A DNA stretch of 64,000 nucleotides. Origin: Mesodorylaimus sp. YZB2_4 (taxonomy: Eukaryota; Nematoda; Enoplea; Dorylaimida; Dorylaimidae). A program made the translations under genes and the position numbers. The stretch is taken from the NCBI GenBank assembly GCA_030248295.1, contig JASANH010000626.1:2418001-2482000 (forward strand). The letters are read 5' to 3'. Positions 25,262-36,294 of this stretch are shown here, piece after piece (positions within the stretch are counted from its first letter, which is position 1; each line of letters starts with the position of its first letter). Below the pieces are notes generated by a model. It was not told the origin of the DNA. It was given only the letters and a program-made list of their open reading frames with translations, and searched no databases.

Positions 25262-26507
25262 ATTTATCGTTTATTGTTGCATGTTTATGTCCTTATTCCA
25301 TAATAATTTTTCTGTCAATTCTTCATGTGCGGATTGCGGGCCCATTCACGCCTCGCGCATGAACATTACTGACTTCTGACTTTTATACTTGCTTGCGCGC
25401 CTGGAATTTTAAGAAAACAAGAGCAAGTTTGTGAAAAAGAGTTTGGCATTATTTTGAGCATGTCGCTTGCCATTTATTTTCAACGGCTGTTTCGGTCGAT
25501 TCGATATGACAGCATATGGCTGGCTGCCGCCTGCCGTGAGTCTTGTGGCAAGAAAAAAGGGTAGAGTTTTGGAGCGCGGTTTTGTGTCATAGTGACGAGT
25601 AATATAAAGAGAAGGTCACGAAACCAGGTGGGTGAAACGATCATAGACACTACGTTCAATACAGTTTCCTCATATCAGCACTGTCCCCGCACTACACATC
25701 TCTCTAAGTGTGTTTCCAGCGCACCTCTTACTATGCCTTACTTACGGCTGAACCTTGGTTTTTTCCCCACCCTGGTCGTTCCAGAGGAGGGTTGGGTCAA
25801 TTTTCGGTCCGTTTCCCACGGACTAGAGGGCTTGTTAGTTGACTCTATCTTGCCATTGATTAGGGCCTGCTCAGGAGTAGTCACTGCACTCGCGGGGTCG
25901 GCGGTTCCCCCCCCCCCCCAAATACGCAGTCCGTGGTCGTGGCGGGGGACGGTTTCGAGAGCCTAGAGGCCCATAAGGTCTCTCCTCGTTTATAGAGGCC
26001 GGAGGGATGACGGGCGAGCCGCCAACGTATGCAAGAAGAAGACAACTTCAGAGGGGACTGAAAGTGAACCTCTTTATACAAGTGCTCAGGAAGCTTGATC
26101 GTTCTCTTTTAGCTTGTTCCAATGCCTTTTTTGGTGTTCCCGTCAGAATAGGGTTTTTCAGTCGGCCATACAAACTACCACATATTTAAATGTTTAAATG
26201 ATTAAAAACTTTAATTTAGAGTGGTAATAAGCGAAATCAAATTACACACAAATTATAGGGGGAAAATATGGAAAAACCAAAAAGAAAAACATGATCAAAT
26301 GAGGCGTTTGCTCTTCCCTGATTGACATGTTTCGTGTCAGCGTCCGCGCAAATGACTGCTTGCACTCAAAAGTTATCTTGTCCTAAGATTTTTTCATTGT
26401 CTCTTATGCACCAGAAATAAAATTGGGTGCTTTGACACTCAGAGCTAACACGAAAACACATTGCCAATTTCGTTGTAATTACTGGCATTTCTTCAATCGA
26501 TTCCATC
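25262..26507. other. Intergenic; no supported gene
   Basis: This spacer lies between convergent genes (channel on +, receptor on -). A C homopolymer (10-14 nt) occurs near 25909. ORFs at 25592-25966 and 26007-26189 have no recognisable domain. Confidence 0.55.
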
Positions 26508-27479
26508 TTATCTGTTGGTTGTGTTGTGACCCGCCATTACGCTGCTGACGCTGGGGGCCACATTGTTAGTTCTACAGAGAAAGGCCAGTTTTAGCTTAGA
26601 TCGCATCCTGGGCTCTTTCCAAACGTACAACAAACAGTTGATACTCGAGTGGATCGATGATGTCAATGCGACGTAGGAACGGGCGTTGTACACGGGAATA
26701 TTTTTGGCGCTCAAAATTAAAACGACTGTGCTGGGGAATATGTAGAGAATAAGACCAGCTGCAATGACGTACGTGATTGCAACAGTGGCCGCGACTTGTT
26801 TGTTAAAAATGGAATTTAGTTGCGGATTCTGCATTCCGTTGGAAATCCGGTTCATTTTTGAGCGCATTACGGTCACAGTGGCTGGTGATACCACTAAAAC
26901 GATACCACCCGTCACTGTCACAAAATAATTGATCATTGCACTCAAACGTGCGCTACGACTGTTCGCACCCAGACAACCAGACGGGTAATCGAAGAGGTTG
27001 ACGTCGGAGAAAGTAGCGATGATAAATGCTCCAGTGACGGCCATTGTAACAGAAACACAAACTGCGCAGAATCGAAATTTATTTAGTTTCCAATGTTTTA
27101 TTGGATATAAGACGCCAAAACAGCGATCGAATGCGATGCAAACAGTCATGAGTGACGAGTACATGATGCCGCCCGCGTTGATGCTGGAATAGAGCAAACA
27201 TTGCCACCGAATCATTGTCGGTAGGGCGTAGGCCAGGAGCACATTTCCAACATAATTCACGGTCTGGCCCAAACATGCCATTGTATCCCCTGCAGCTAAA
27301 GCTGCCTGCAAGTATTTGCAGTTTTGTCTGAGCTAACGGTAACGCCAAATTACGACGACCACGGCCAAGTTGGCCACAACTGCAAAAATGCAAACCACAG
27401 CTGTGATTGTAGTGACCACGAAACGTTCCGTTGGGATCGCTGAATTGAGAGTCAGATTGGATATGCTACTTGCGCTCAT
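26508..27479 (-). pseudogene. Seven-transmembrane receptor (rhodopsin-like, srsx-like) with one in-frame stop
   Basis: Reading from ATG at 27479 down to 26508 gives about 322 aa with seven hydrophobic helices in one frame, broken only by TAG at 27335-27333 in the first intracellular loop (WRYR, stop, LRQNCKYLQAAL). TM1 has the conserved Asn (VVANLAVVV). TM3 ends DRCFGVLYP in place of DRY. TM7 has SSINCLLYVW in place of NPxxY, followed by a basic helix. An N-glycosylation site (NLT) sits near the N-terminus. Such short receptors in protostomes include peptide and chemosensory types; the ligand cannot be inferred. Frame integrity on both sides of the stop suggests a recent pseudogene, a polymorphic null allele, a sequencing error or readthrough. 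A 48-nt intron (27349-27302) ending CTTGCAG could remove the stop but would delete loop 1 and part of TM2. Confidence 0.72.
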
Positions 27480-29389
27480 CTCGACTTGAAGTGTTTCACG
27501 CACTAAAAAGGAAAGGTACACTTTGCTAACTCTGAGATAGGACAGGCAAAAGACCACACGTGGGAGGCCGCCATTAAAGAGCAGGTGGGTGCCATGGGAA
27601 TCGAAGTCGAATGCGATTGTAGCAGATGATCGGTTGTTGATTCCTAGTTTCTACGTGCTATATAGGAAAGAGGAACTAGAAACCAATCAACAAGGGATCA
27701 CCTGCTAGAACCACTCATCACGGCTAGACCTAGCTCATGGCTCGTTTCGACTACAACTGAGGAGGATGCGGCAGTTCCCATGGTCCCGGGCGAGTAACAA
27801 GGCACGTGAGTGCACCACCGCTTATTATCAATCTCATTAAAGCCCGAAGAAGGACAATATCATTCGCAACAGTACTTCTGGAAAAATTAATCCTCTTAGG
27901 TTTTTATCAATATTTGACGTCTTTCGTCTTTTGGATTATATAAAATTTCATGCAGAGGAGACTGCAAATTAATTAATTAATGTTTGGTCATTTTTTGGCC
28001 CCAGCATGAGTTGCCCACCTGAAACTTATATTAGTTGTTTGAGCCCGATACTCGTGATGAGGGCCCTAATGGCGAGCGGAATAAACATTTGTAGCTACTG
28101 TGTGTGACTATTACATGCAATCTGCTTAATGCAAGCGCAGGCAGACACACGGCTTCAAATTCTGCTGCATGCGCTGAGAAAAGAAGACTGCCTATGCTGG
28201 TATTTGAAGCGCTGCTTCTGAGATGTTTGATTGAAAGAGCTGTAAGATCATTATTTTAACCCTGTTCGATTCATACTTCGTCTCCTTTCGTTTTTCTTTT
28301 TCAATTTTAATAAGATATCAAAGATATTTTCAATGTAATCTGGACAAAGCCTAAATACCTTTCTTTAGAGGATTTACTTTTGCGTCAAATGTCCCTCTTT
28401 TGTTGCTGGAAATTCAAGATCTTACAAATTATGATACGATATATTTCAGGGAAAGCAACCAGCAAGTAACCATCCGAATACGAAATACCGCAGCAGAACA
28501 AGCTGCCACATAATGCCACAATTTCGGCCTTGTATGTCTGTTTCGCTGTTACAAAGAGGGATATAGGGGCAGGATTGTCTTGCTGCATTTTTCTGTTCCT
28601 AAAAAAGGCCATGCCTGGTTCATGCGCTGACAACTTCCGAAGCGAAAAGTTCTCAAAATTAGAGCATTTTATCCATTGCAACCAGACTTTGTACCAAGTG
28701 TATACACTCTGGACTCCATGTGGATTGCGGCATGGATCTTCGTGGATTGAAGGGGGGTGAATTGTATTGGGATCTCTGTAGAATCTAACTGTGGACTACA
28801 AAGTTTTGGAATCTGGGCGATATCTTAGCATCGTTAAGCGCCAGATACCGAACTAATAAACTATGGCGAGAAGTGGTGAGAGCAGAATGGCGCACAGCAG
28901 ATCTGCTAAAGAGCCTCTCGTCCATCAGGTAGGTCGGCCAAACCTGCGGATAGCGGCTGATGCAGCTTGACTAATGCACTCACATACCGGTAGAATGACG
29001 CCCTTGCCAGAAAATGCCTGCTAAAAGGTTAGTGTACAAAAGACACGAGCTCGCCAAAGTTGAATTATCAAATACGCTTTCGAACTTCCAAACCCACAAT
29101 CGGAAACTTCTCGGGCAGCCAGTGCATCTACGCTCGCAGCGGCTGGATGATACGGACCCGGCATACGGCGTACGGGCTCGTAGTCTGCTCGATCATGTCG
29201 GGCAATCGAACTTCACATACATACTATGCATTGTATACTCACATCACAGCAAATGCAAAAAGCGCATGTCAGCTTCAAAAGCACAGGCAGCATACAGGTG
29301 CTATGGGATGCTAACAAGTTTTTCACTTTCACAAACTTCAAGGTACAGTAGATAGTAAGATACAAGCTTGACATGATTTGATGCGATTT
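27480..29389. other. Intergenic; no supported gene
   Basis: This spacer lies upstream of the receptor. An imperfect inverted repeat (TTGTTGATT... / ...AATCAACAA) spans about 27631-27693. ORFs at 28385-28681 and 29014-29355 show no domain and no convincing splice pattern. Confidence 0.5.
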
Positions 29390-29480
29390 AAAAGTAACGA
29401 TATTTAACGCGTTAACGATATCTTTTGAGAAACCGTTAACGATAACGATAACGATATTTTTTTAGATGTCATTAACGAAC
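29390..29480. repeat. TTAACGATA-rich dispersed repeat, copy 1
   Basis: The core ATTTAACGCGTTAACGATATC followed by tandem AACGAT units matches, in inverse orientation, the block at 58862-58980, and more loosely the block at 60178-60335. GTTAACGATAAC units are themselves partly palindromic. Confidence 0.7.
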
Positions 29481-29762
29481 GACAGTGATATCTTTTTCCT
29501 GTAGCGATATACTGTATACGTTACTAAGGTCATGTAGTGATCAGGAGGATGTTAGTTTCATATTTACCGCGCATTGCTATTTGAATATGGCTGCCTTCAT
29601 TTTTACTTGGCACTAGCACATTTGCTGTGTCTAATCATGAATCATGCTATTTTTGCGTGTTCTAGGAAGCCTATTTAAGCTCGTCTTTTCGTGTCTTAAA
29701 CGCGCTTTTCAGTCAATTTCGGTAAGCCAATAAAGAGTTGCTATCAATCGAGTAGAGTCCCC

Positions 29763-30904
29763 TTAGTAGGAACCCACCCAAGCGCTACAGTCATCGCCGT
29801 CCCTAAGTCGGGTGACAAGTCAAATATTAGTAATTAACGGCCAATTTCTCTGCTATCAACATTGTCTAAAATCCTTGAACGACATGTTGAGCGTCTTTTC
29901 CGTCGTCAAATTCGTCTATCGGCCGCTCAATTCGGGTTTCGGAGACGACGGTCTACAATTTAGTGCTCTTATCAACTGCACCCAAAGGATTCATTCCTGG
30001 CTTAGTTCCAAGCGAGTCAGCCATGTTGCTGGAGTTTTCCTGGACGTGCGCAAAGCTTTTGACGAAGTTCCTTATTGCAAGCTACTAGAGACTCTGGAGC
30101 ATTATCATCACATTTCACCAAAATTTTTAACTTGGCTCAAGTCATATTTATCTGGTGGGCATCAATACGTCTGCATAAGTGACTGTATGTCCAGGTCCTT
30201 CCAATAATATCAGGGGTCACTCAGGGCAGCATCCTTGGCCCTCTGCTTTTTGTAGCTTATTTGGCTACTCTAGAATTTTGCCAAGGAATTTCGGAAAATT
30301 GCCTGCAATTGTATGCGTGGGCACGTGCCTTGCCGCACCATTGGTAGGAATATAATCGCAAGATACTGTGGTCCAACCGGCCTTACTTTAGATTATATTT
30401 CTCGATGGATCGATTCCGCTGGCCGCGGGCTCAGCGTAACGAAAATAAAAGCTGTCATATTCAGATATTCGAATGCCCCTCATCCTCAAGGAGCGAGGAT
30501 TACATAAAATTTTGCTTCGCCTTGTGCACAGCCTTTTTTGCATTGACGCCGAAGGTTAACAAATAGGCCGATCAATATAAATGCCACCACGCGTAATTCC
30601 ATCTTTTGTACGCCGAATTTTTTTATCGTATTGTTCGCGAAAAATGGCCAAGGGCAACAGTTCTCTGTGCGGACCACTCGTCAGAGGCAAACTTATCTAT
30701 GACAGACGTGATTGCAGCAGTCAGCTTATTTATTGCGGGCGTCGTCGACTTCACCAGCTGAATTCACAACTTGTTCTAAGTTCAAATTCAATAATCGCTC
30801 GTCAACTTTGGTCCAATCTACACGCTGCATCAAACGATTTGAGCGTCTCTCCCGAGCTGTTCTTTGCTGCACCAAATGATCCTAAAGAAGCGCCTTACGT
30901 GTAG
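29763..30904 (+). pseudogene. LINE (non-LTR retrotransposon) reverse transcriptase remnant
   Basis: Conceptual reading in shifting frames shows reverse transcriptase blocks in the right order: TVIAVPKSGDKSNIS, RPISLLSTLSKILERH, QFGFRRRRST, VAGVFLDVRKAFDEV and ISGVTQGSILGPLLF. This fits CR1/jockey/I-like LINEs. It is broken by a TAA at 29835-29837 (where the family has NYRPISL) and at least one frameshift near 29955. The YADD box is not recognisable. The 3' part to about 30900 is low-similarity pol tail. It is not functional. Confidence 0.8.
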
Positions 30905-31388
30905 GACTTGAACCAGTTTGAATACCATTCATACAGGCCAACAAGCTATAGATACTTTGCGTGGCAGACGCATCAGACAGTAAATCAATGATCACCAACG
31001 ATGACAAGTCGGTGAAGTTGCGACTGAAATGCACGAAGCAATAATCTCTAAAAATATCAATCAATGCTCCATTGCGTTCTGGTACATAAACTACAATACT
31101 AATACACGAATTCAAGCCAGAATTAACTTCAAACAGGAGCAGTTCCAAATTGGGTAGAGCAATTCCAAAATTTGTTGGTGTTTTCAAATGAGTGATCGCA
31201 AAAAAAGATTTCACAAAAGCGGCGACTCCTCCTCCACCCCTTTTCCAATCAAGACGCGTAAAGTTATAGTTCGCAATTATTAATTCGCTATTACTAATTG
31301 AGCTATTATTTCTTGTCTCCGGAATTCCAAATACATCGTAGTTCTCCGTCAGCAATGCAGCTTTCACAGAGTCACGTTTTCCGAACAA
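30882..31388 (-). pseudogene. LINE apurinic-type endonuclease domain fragment
   Basis: A 168-codon minus-strand ORF carries the LINE endonuclease pattern: VFGIPETRNNSS, LIIANYNFTRLDWKRGGGGVA, then an IVVYVPERN strand. The catalytic Glu of PETR is present. The domain is truncated at both ends and abuts the plus-strand reverse transcriptase remnant in opposite orientation. Confidence 0.75.
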
Positions 31389-31613
31389 GCTATCTTTTTT
31401 ATATCACAAATATCAAAAATACAATATCATATGTATCAATATCAATATCAAAACGATTCCAAAGTTTGGGTTGTTGCCAGTCAAACCTTTGGAAGGTCAA
31501 AAATTGGAAGGCAATAAAACTGGTTACTTATGAAAAAAATATTACAAGAAGGAGGAAGACCAACCTGACCCATCGAGACGAGGCAATACTGCAATACTTC
31601 GAGGTTTTTAAGG

Positions 31614-31822
31614 TAGTGTAAGGTAGGGGGGCTGTATATATTTTCATTTTGCAGAGCGAGAAGGTTGTATCGTGCAGAAATGTGCACAATAAGAATATAT
31701 AATTGAGGATATGAGTTAGTGCCGAATCTGGATCGAGACACTAGATCAGGTATGAAGCAGGATCTGGCCTAGGGTCAGATCTGCCGATGCTGCTACAGGT
31801 GAAAAAGTGAGCTGTAGCAGGT
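31614..31822 (+). repeat. Direct repeat copy 1 upstream of the tyrosine-recombinase element
   Basis: It shares long stretches with 32011-32240, including GATCTGGCCTAGGGTCAGAT, CTGGATCGAGAC, TGTGCAGAAATG and a final GAGCTGT(A/G)GCAGG. The copies are about 400 bp apart and differ by indels. Confidence 0.8.
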
Positions 31823-32010
31823 GAATGTTGTTTAGCAGTAAGTTCACCTGTTATTCTAGTCTGAGTGAGATTTAGTGAGGAAGTAAGTGAGGCTTCTGAG
31901 TGAGTTCGCCTGTTGTTTCAGGTACAGGATGTGGTGAGCTTGCTGATCGAGTAAAATTCCCTCTTGGTCCAGCTAAAAAAGAAAGAGTGCGGGGGAAGGG
32001 AGTAATTTAA

Positions 32011-32240
32011 TGTATTGTAAGGTTGAGAGGCAGTAATATTCTCATTGAGCAGAGGCACAGCGAGAATTAAGAGTGCAGTAATGTGCAGAAGTTTGCATTG
32101 TGCAGAAATGCGCATGATAAGAATATAAATAATAATCTGGATCGAGACCCTGGATCAGATCTGAATTAGGATCTGGCCTAGGGTCAGATCTGCCGATGCT
32201 GCTCTTGAGCTGTAGTTGAAAAATTGAGCTGTGGCAGGGT
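32011..32240 (+). repeat. Direct repeat copy 2 upstream of the tyrosine-recombinase element
   Basis: It is homologous to 31614-31822 in the same orientation and ends about 740 bp before the recombinase ATG. It may be part of the element's terminal or subterminal structure; no third copy was found downstream of 34611. Confidence 0.8.
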
Positions 32241-32978
32241 GTGTGCATAATATCTGCAGTATGTGCAAATATATACACAATTAAACGTCGCAAATTTATT
32301 GTAATATAATATTTTACTTTTCAGGTGACATCAAAAGCAGATTTACGAGAGGGAGTCGATGGACTCTTGCAAGGCGGACAGCTCTCTATTCTATCGCATA
32401 TTGCAATAGAAAGCCTAAATGAATTCCGTGTGCGACTGGTAATGTTAATTGTGTTATTTTAATTATTCTGTTATTATTATTATGTTTATTATTTTGATGC
32501 AGTGCAATGACAGTTTAAAGTATCGCGTAATGGCAAATGCTTCTAATCCTTATAACAGGTCATGAGTTCACAAAGTAAAATTGTTGAAATGGAAATGAAA
32601 TAACGTCGTTAATTAGGAATGAGTGTGTACAGTATAGCTACGTTTAGCTAGCAATGATGGCACTTGGGCGCTTTGCATCTACGCGAGTAACGTGAAGTAT
32701 ACCCATCTATGCTACAGTGAGGGCATAAATCTGTGTTGGTCGACTGCATGCAAATGATTTCAGATTCGATTTTGCCTCATTATTTTTTTAAACGTGATAC
32801 TGCTTCATTCGGTAGTAATGTCTCGTTGGCGGCATGTTTGCCCTTGCTGTTTCAAGGTAATGAATATGCTAACGATAAGTTGCTGATCAAAATGTGAAGA
32901 AATATATATATGTAAATATTAGAAAACTAGTCTTGATTTCAAACAAGAGGTTTTGTAGTTCTATTTTCTATTAAAAAG

Positions 32979-34611
32979 ATGCCCGAAAAGAAAAGCCAAG
33001 GGACTATCAGAGAAAGAGTGTTCGAACATTGCGGATGAGAAAGCGCGGGCTGCTGTTCGTTATTCTGTAATCTCTGCACTAGAGCTCGCCAATATCTGCA
33101 GCCAACAAAATCCTGCTCATCGATACGAGCTGATGCGAGACCGATTACTAAAGTCTGGTTTTCACATTACCGATCAGGAACAAGTTGATGATCTTGTTAA
33201 AGCGTTGGGAAATGGGAGCAATCAAGGACAGCTAACAAGTGTGGCACCAATGGAAGGGCAGCAACACAGTGCAGACTTGACGGCAGCGCAAGCAATTAAT
33301 GATGATGGTGATACTGAACTGAACACATTATTGAAAAATGCTCAACCACCAAAGATTGTCGATCCTATGGAAGGAGTATCACTAAGGGAAGGAAACGCGA
33401 AGTGGAAAATACAAAAGGAAGGACTTTATCGACGTGTTCACGCAACAGCTGCAATTCTGATTTGATTTTTGTACCATGAAGGCAAGCAGGAAAAGGGAGA
33501 CAACATCAGCAGGCAAGGTCATGAAGACGTTGCTAGAATGCTAGCCTTTGTGTATAAGAAGAATCAGCTACCTTTGAATCACTTGGATTCGGATGAGATA
33601 TTCCCGAAAGACCTGACTACTGGCCGGATCTTGGCATTCACAAACGCACTGGAGAAATGCAATGTTAAAGGTAACACGTTACGATGCATTGTGTGAAGCA
33701 TCCAGACCTTTCTTAATTGGATAAGTCACTTTAGAAAAATTGATGATGTCAACACGCTGCAGTTGATTAATCGGGCACAAGGTGCCATGAAGCATGTAGA
33801 GAAACGCGCCCTTAGAATCATACGCAAAGAGGGTCTCGCCAAAGCTCTGGATAAGTATCGGAAAAAAGAGAAGCCAAGCTTATTAAAGTACCGTGCTATC
33901 TTTGAGTCCCCAGACGTCCAGAAGAAGTTGCAGTCTGCAGTGAGAAATTTGCAAAGCAGCCAAAAACCATTGGAAGCAGACTATTTATTCCTGCAACGCT
34001 ACCTCGTCACTGAACTACAGTTGGTGTACATGCAAAGGCCAGAAAATTCTCAACATCTGACAGTTGGTGACTGGTTTCATCGCTCCGAAATTATTCAGAA
34101 GGATAATAACGATAAAGCAAAAGTTCGGATTGCAGTCGGTATGACGAAAAATAAAAATTCGAAGTTTCACCAATTTTCTATTTCGCAAACTGATGAACAA
34201 CTATTTCAAAGCTACTTTGAACATGGACGCCTGAAACTGATGAAAATGACTGATGATCCAAGGATGTCAGAAGATCCGTTTTTTATAAGTTTTCGAAAGA
34301 AAAGTGCTCTATCGAATGCAAGCGCGATCAGAGATCAATTCTTGCGAAATATTGGAGTCAATCGGAGCACCACTGCAAATGTGGCGAGACATGAAACTGA
34401 GACAGTCTCGCGCCTGGTGCACACCGACCGTGCACAAGAAGCTGTAGCGAAGTTCCTGGGACATTCTTTAGCAGTGGCCAGAATGCATTATGTGGACCCT
34501 GTCCCAGAGCATGTGCTCGGAGGAGCAGCGAGTTTGGAGACTATGATGGAAGAAAAAGCTACTGAACCTTCCACTCGTACTTCCCGACGCCTAGTTCGCA
34601 AGAGTTTATGA
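32979..34611 (+). pseudogene. Tyrosine recombinase of a Crypton-like mobile element, decayed
   Basis: The catalytic half (33697-34611) is open. It shows a box-I-type arginine (ELQLVYMQRPEN), a lysine-bearing strand (VGMTKNKNSKFHQF), a second arginine (ANVARHETETV, where the first His of HxxR is Asn), GHS (VAKFLGHSLAVARMHY) and the nucleophile-position Tyr. This matches phage-integrase-like recombinases of animal Cryptons and related elements. The N-terminal half is in the same frame but is cut by TGA at 33463-33465 and 33694-33696. A frameshift near 32990-33010 separates the ATG at 32979 from the open frame SEKECSNIADEKARAAVRY. Introns do not explain the stops, since the frame continues straight through. 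The element is probably inactive. Confidence 0.72.
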
Positions 34612-35182
34612 TGTTGTAATATTTATACGGGTACACATGATGTTACGTTTGTTGGGGACTGATATTCGATTATGCACTTAACTTAGTGTTCTGTATGTGC
34701 TTGTCATGTGTTAACATGTGGGTGTTGCCTCCTTGAATAATATTAGACTATGAGCTAACCACGAAAAAATCATGTTTAGGGTTCAAGCCAAACCGAATCA
34801 AACCACACAAAAGGATTATTTTTCGGGTTATTTAGTATGCAATGTTCAGACGTTAATTGTGCAGTTTTAAAGTCGGTGATTTGAAAATGTTATCCGACTA
34901 GGCGAAAAATGACACACCACGGCTATGTCAGTGCCAAAAATGACTACAATAGAAAACCCAAAGGTTTGTGGTTTGCGTTCTTGTCCAATCCATACTTGGT
35001 CTCAGCGTGCCACACGAATTCCGCATCTGCACGCGCCAGTATCGCATCTTTAAGCGAGTATAGCACAGATTTGTCGATGCCAAGCAAAACAGCACTTCTT
35101 CATTTGATATTCAGCTCGCATTACTTTCCATGTGTCGCTAGACTTTACTATAAGGCTATGAAGCTTCGAGCCTCAAAGGCCC
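34612..35182. other. Spacer after the recombinase element
   Basis: AT-rich sequence with no recognisable gene. An ORF beginning at 34909 runs into the duplicated unit and is not supported as protein coding. Confidence 0.5.
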
Positions 35183-36294
35183 GAATTGCCCGTCGCTCCA
35201 ACCGACCTCATGCGCACCAACCAGACAGTACATACACGGCCAACATGAAGATGAGCCGCACAGGCAGCGATACTATAAACACCATCGCGATCGAGATCAC
35301 AGCATGTCACACTGGCGATCGCGACTTCTTCCGAGACGCCCATTGGTCAACGGCAGAGTTGGAGGTTGTTTCGTTGTTTGCCGCCTGGCCAGATTCACAG
35401 CACGCATTCACAGATTCTTCGGGTAGCAGGGTTCTTGACTGCTTCGTTTCTTCTGGACGATGCATCGGTGATGAGGACGCTGATCGGCGCAGCTGTTTAT
35501 CTTCGTCGAGGTCGTTTCTGAAACCCAACGCATGTTCAGAACGGGAGGGACTACAAATAGACGTAGTTGCTGCCAGATCATCGCCAAAGAGTTTTGCCTC
35601 GAAAATGGTGTCTGAAACGGTAATCACTACAAGTCAGGAATGAACCATAGCGTACCTCTCGTCTTGTTCGCCATTCGACTCGACCTTCGTCCTTGAGTGA
35701 CGTTGGCCTGATCGGGGATTCTCCTTTGTCGACTTGAGATGTTGGACGGGGCGAGATCTTTCTTGTCTGGGCTGGTCATCCAGCCATGTCATTCGCATCA
35801 GAAGTCGGGCCTGGAAGTTAAGACGCTAGAAGTCCGTGTGCTGAGTAAGCGAAGCTCAACCTGGTGTCGTCCGTCGCTTATTCTCTTCGCCTTCTGATCT
35901 GATTGCCGCTTCGTCGGTTCTTCGTTCTTGTGTGACGTTGGCCTGATCGGAAGACCAGTTTCCAGCTGCACCACGGGGAGGTCGTCACATCGCAGCCATT
36001 CCGATACACAGACCCATCTGTCGTTGGCCGAGGCCAACATTCGTGGGCGACTGCAACGAGACCAGCCGGCGTGGGCAACAAGACCCACATTCGCTGGCAA
36101 CTGGCTCACTGGCAATGGCAACGGACTGACAGGCGTGGGCAACGAGACCCACATTTGTGCAGCCAAGACCATCATTCGTGAACGAGCAGTCAATCGGAAT
36201 GACGAGGCACGGCCAGCAGCGCGCTTATATGTATTGGCCGCGAGACAGTGTAAAGTGTCAACATTGCAGTTGGCCAGCGAGGGCAGTGTAAAGT
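35183..36294 (+). repeat. Duplicated 1.1-kb unit, copy 1 (possible LTR or non-autonomous element)
   Basis: It corresponds to 38192-39137. The 3' block 35934-36294 aligns almost without gaps to 38776-39137 with only about a dozen differences; the 5' block is more diverged. Inside are two near copies of GTGGGCAACAAGACCCACAT about 60 bp apart. A TATA-like TTATATG lies near the end of the conserved block (about 36227). The long ORFs on both strands match no known family. Confidence 0.75.

Noticed and set aside
27302..27349. 48-nt intron to remove the stop in the receptor
   Set aside because: GT and AG are present, but splicing would remove intracellular loop 1 and the start of TM2; kept only as an alternative.
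30581..30904. 107-codon plus-strand ORF as an independent gene
   Set aside because: Best explained as the decayed 3' part of the LINE pol frame.
34909..35643. 244-codon plus-strand ORF
   Set aside because: It overlaps the 5' part of the duplicated unit; the second copy does not keep this frame open.
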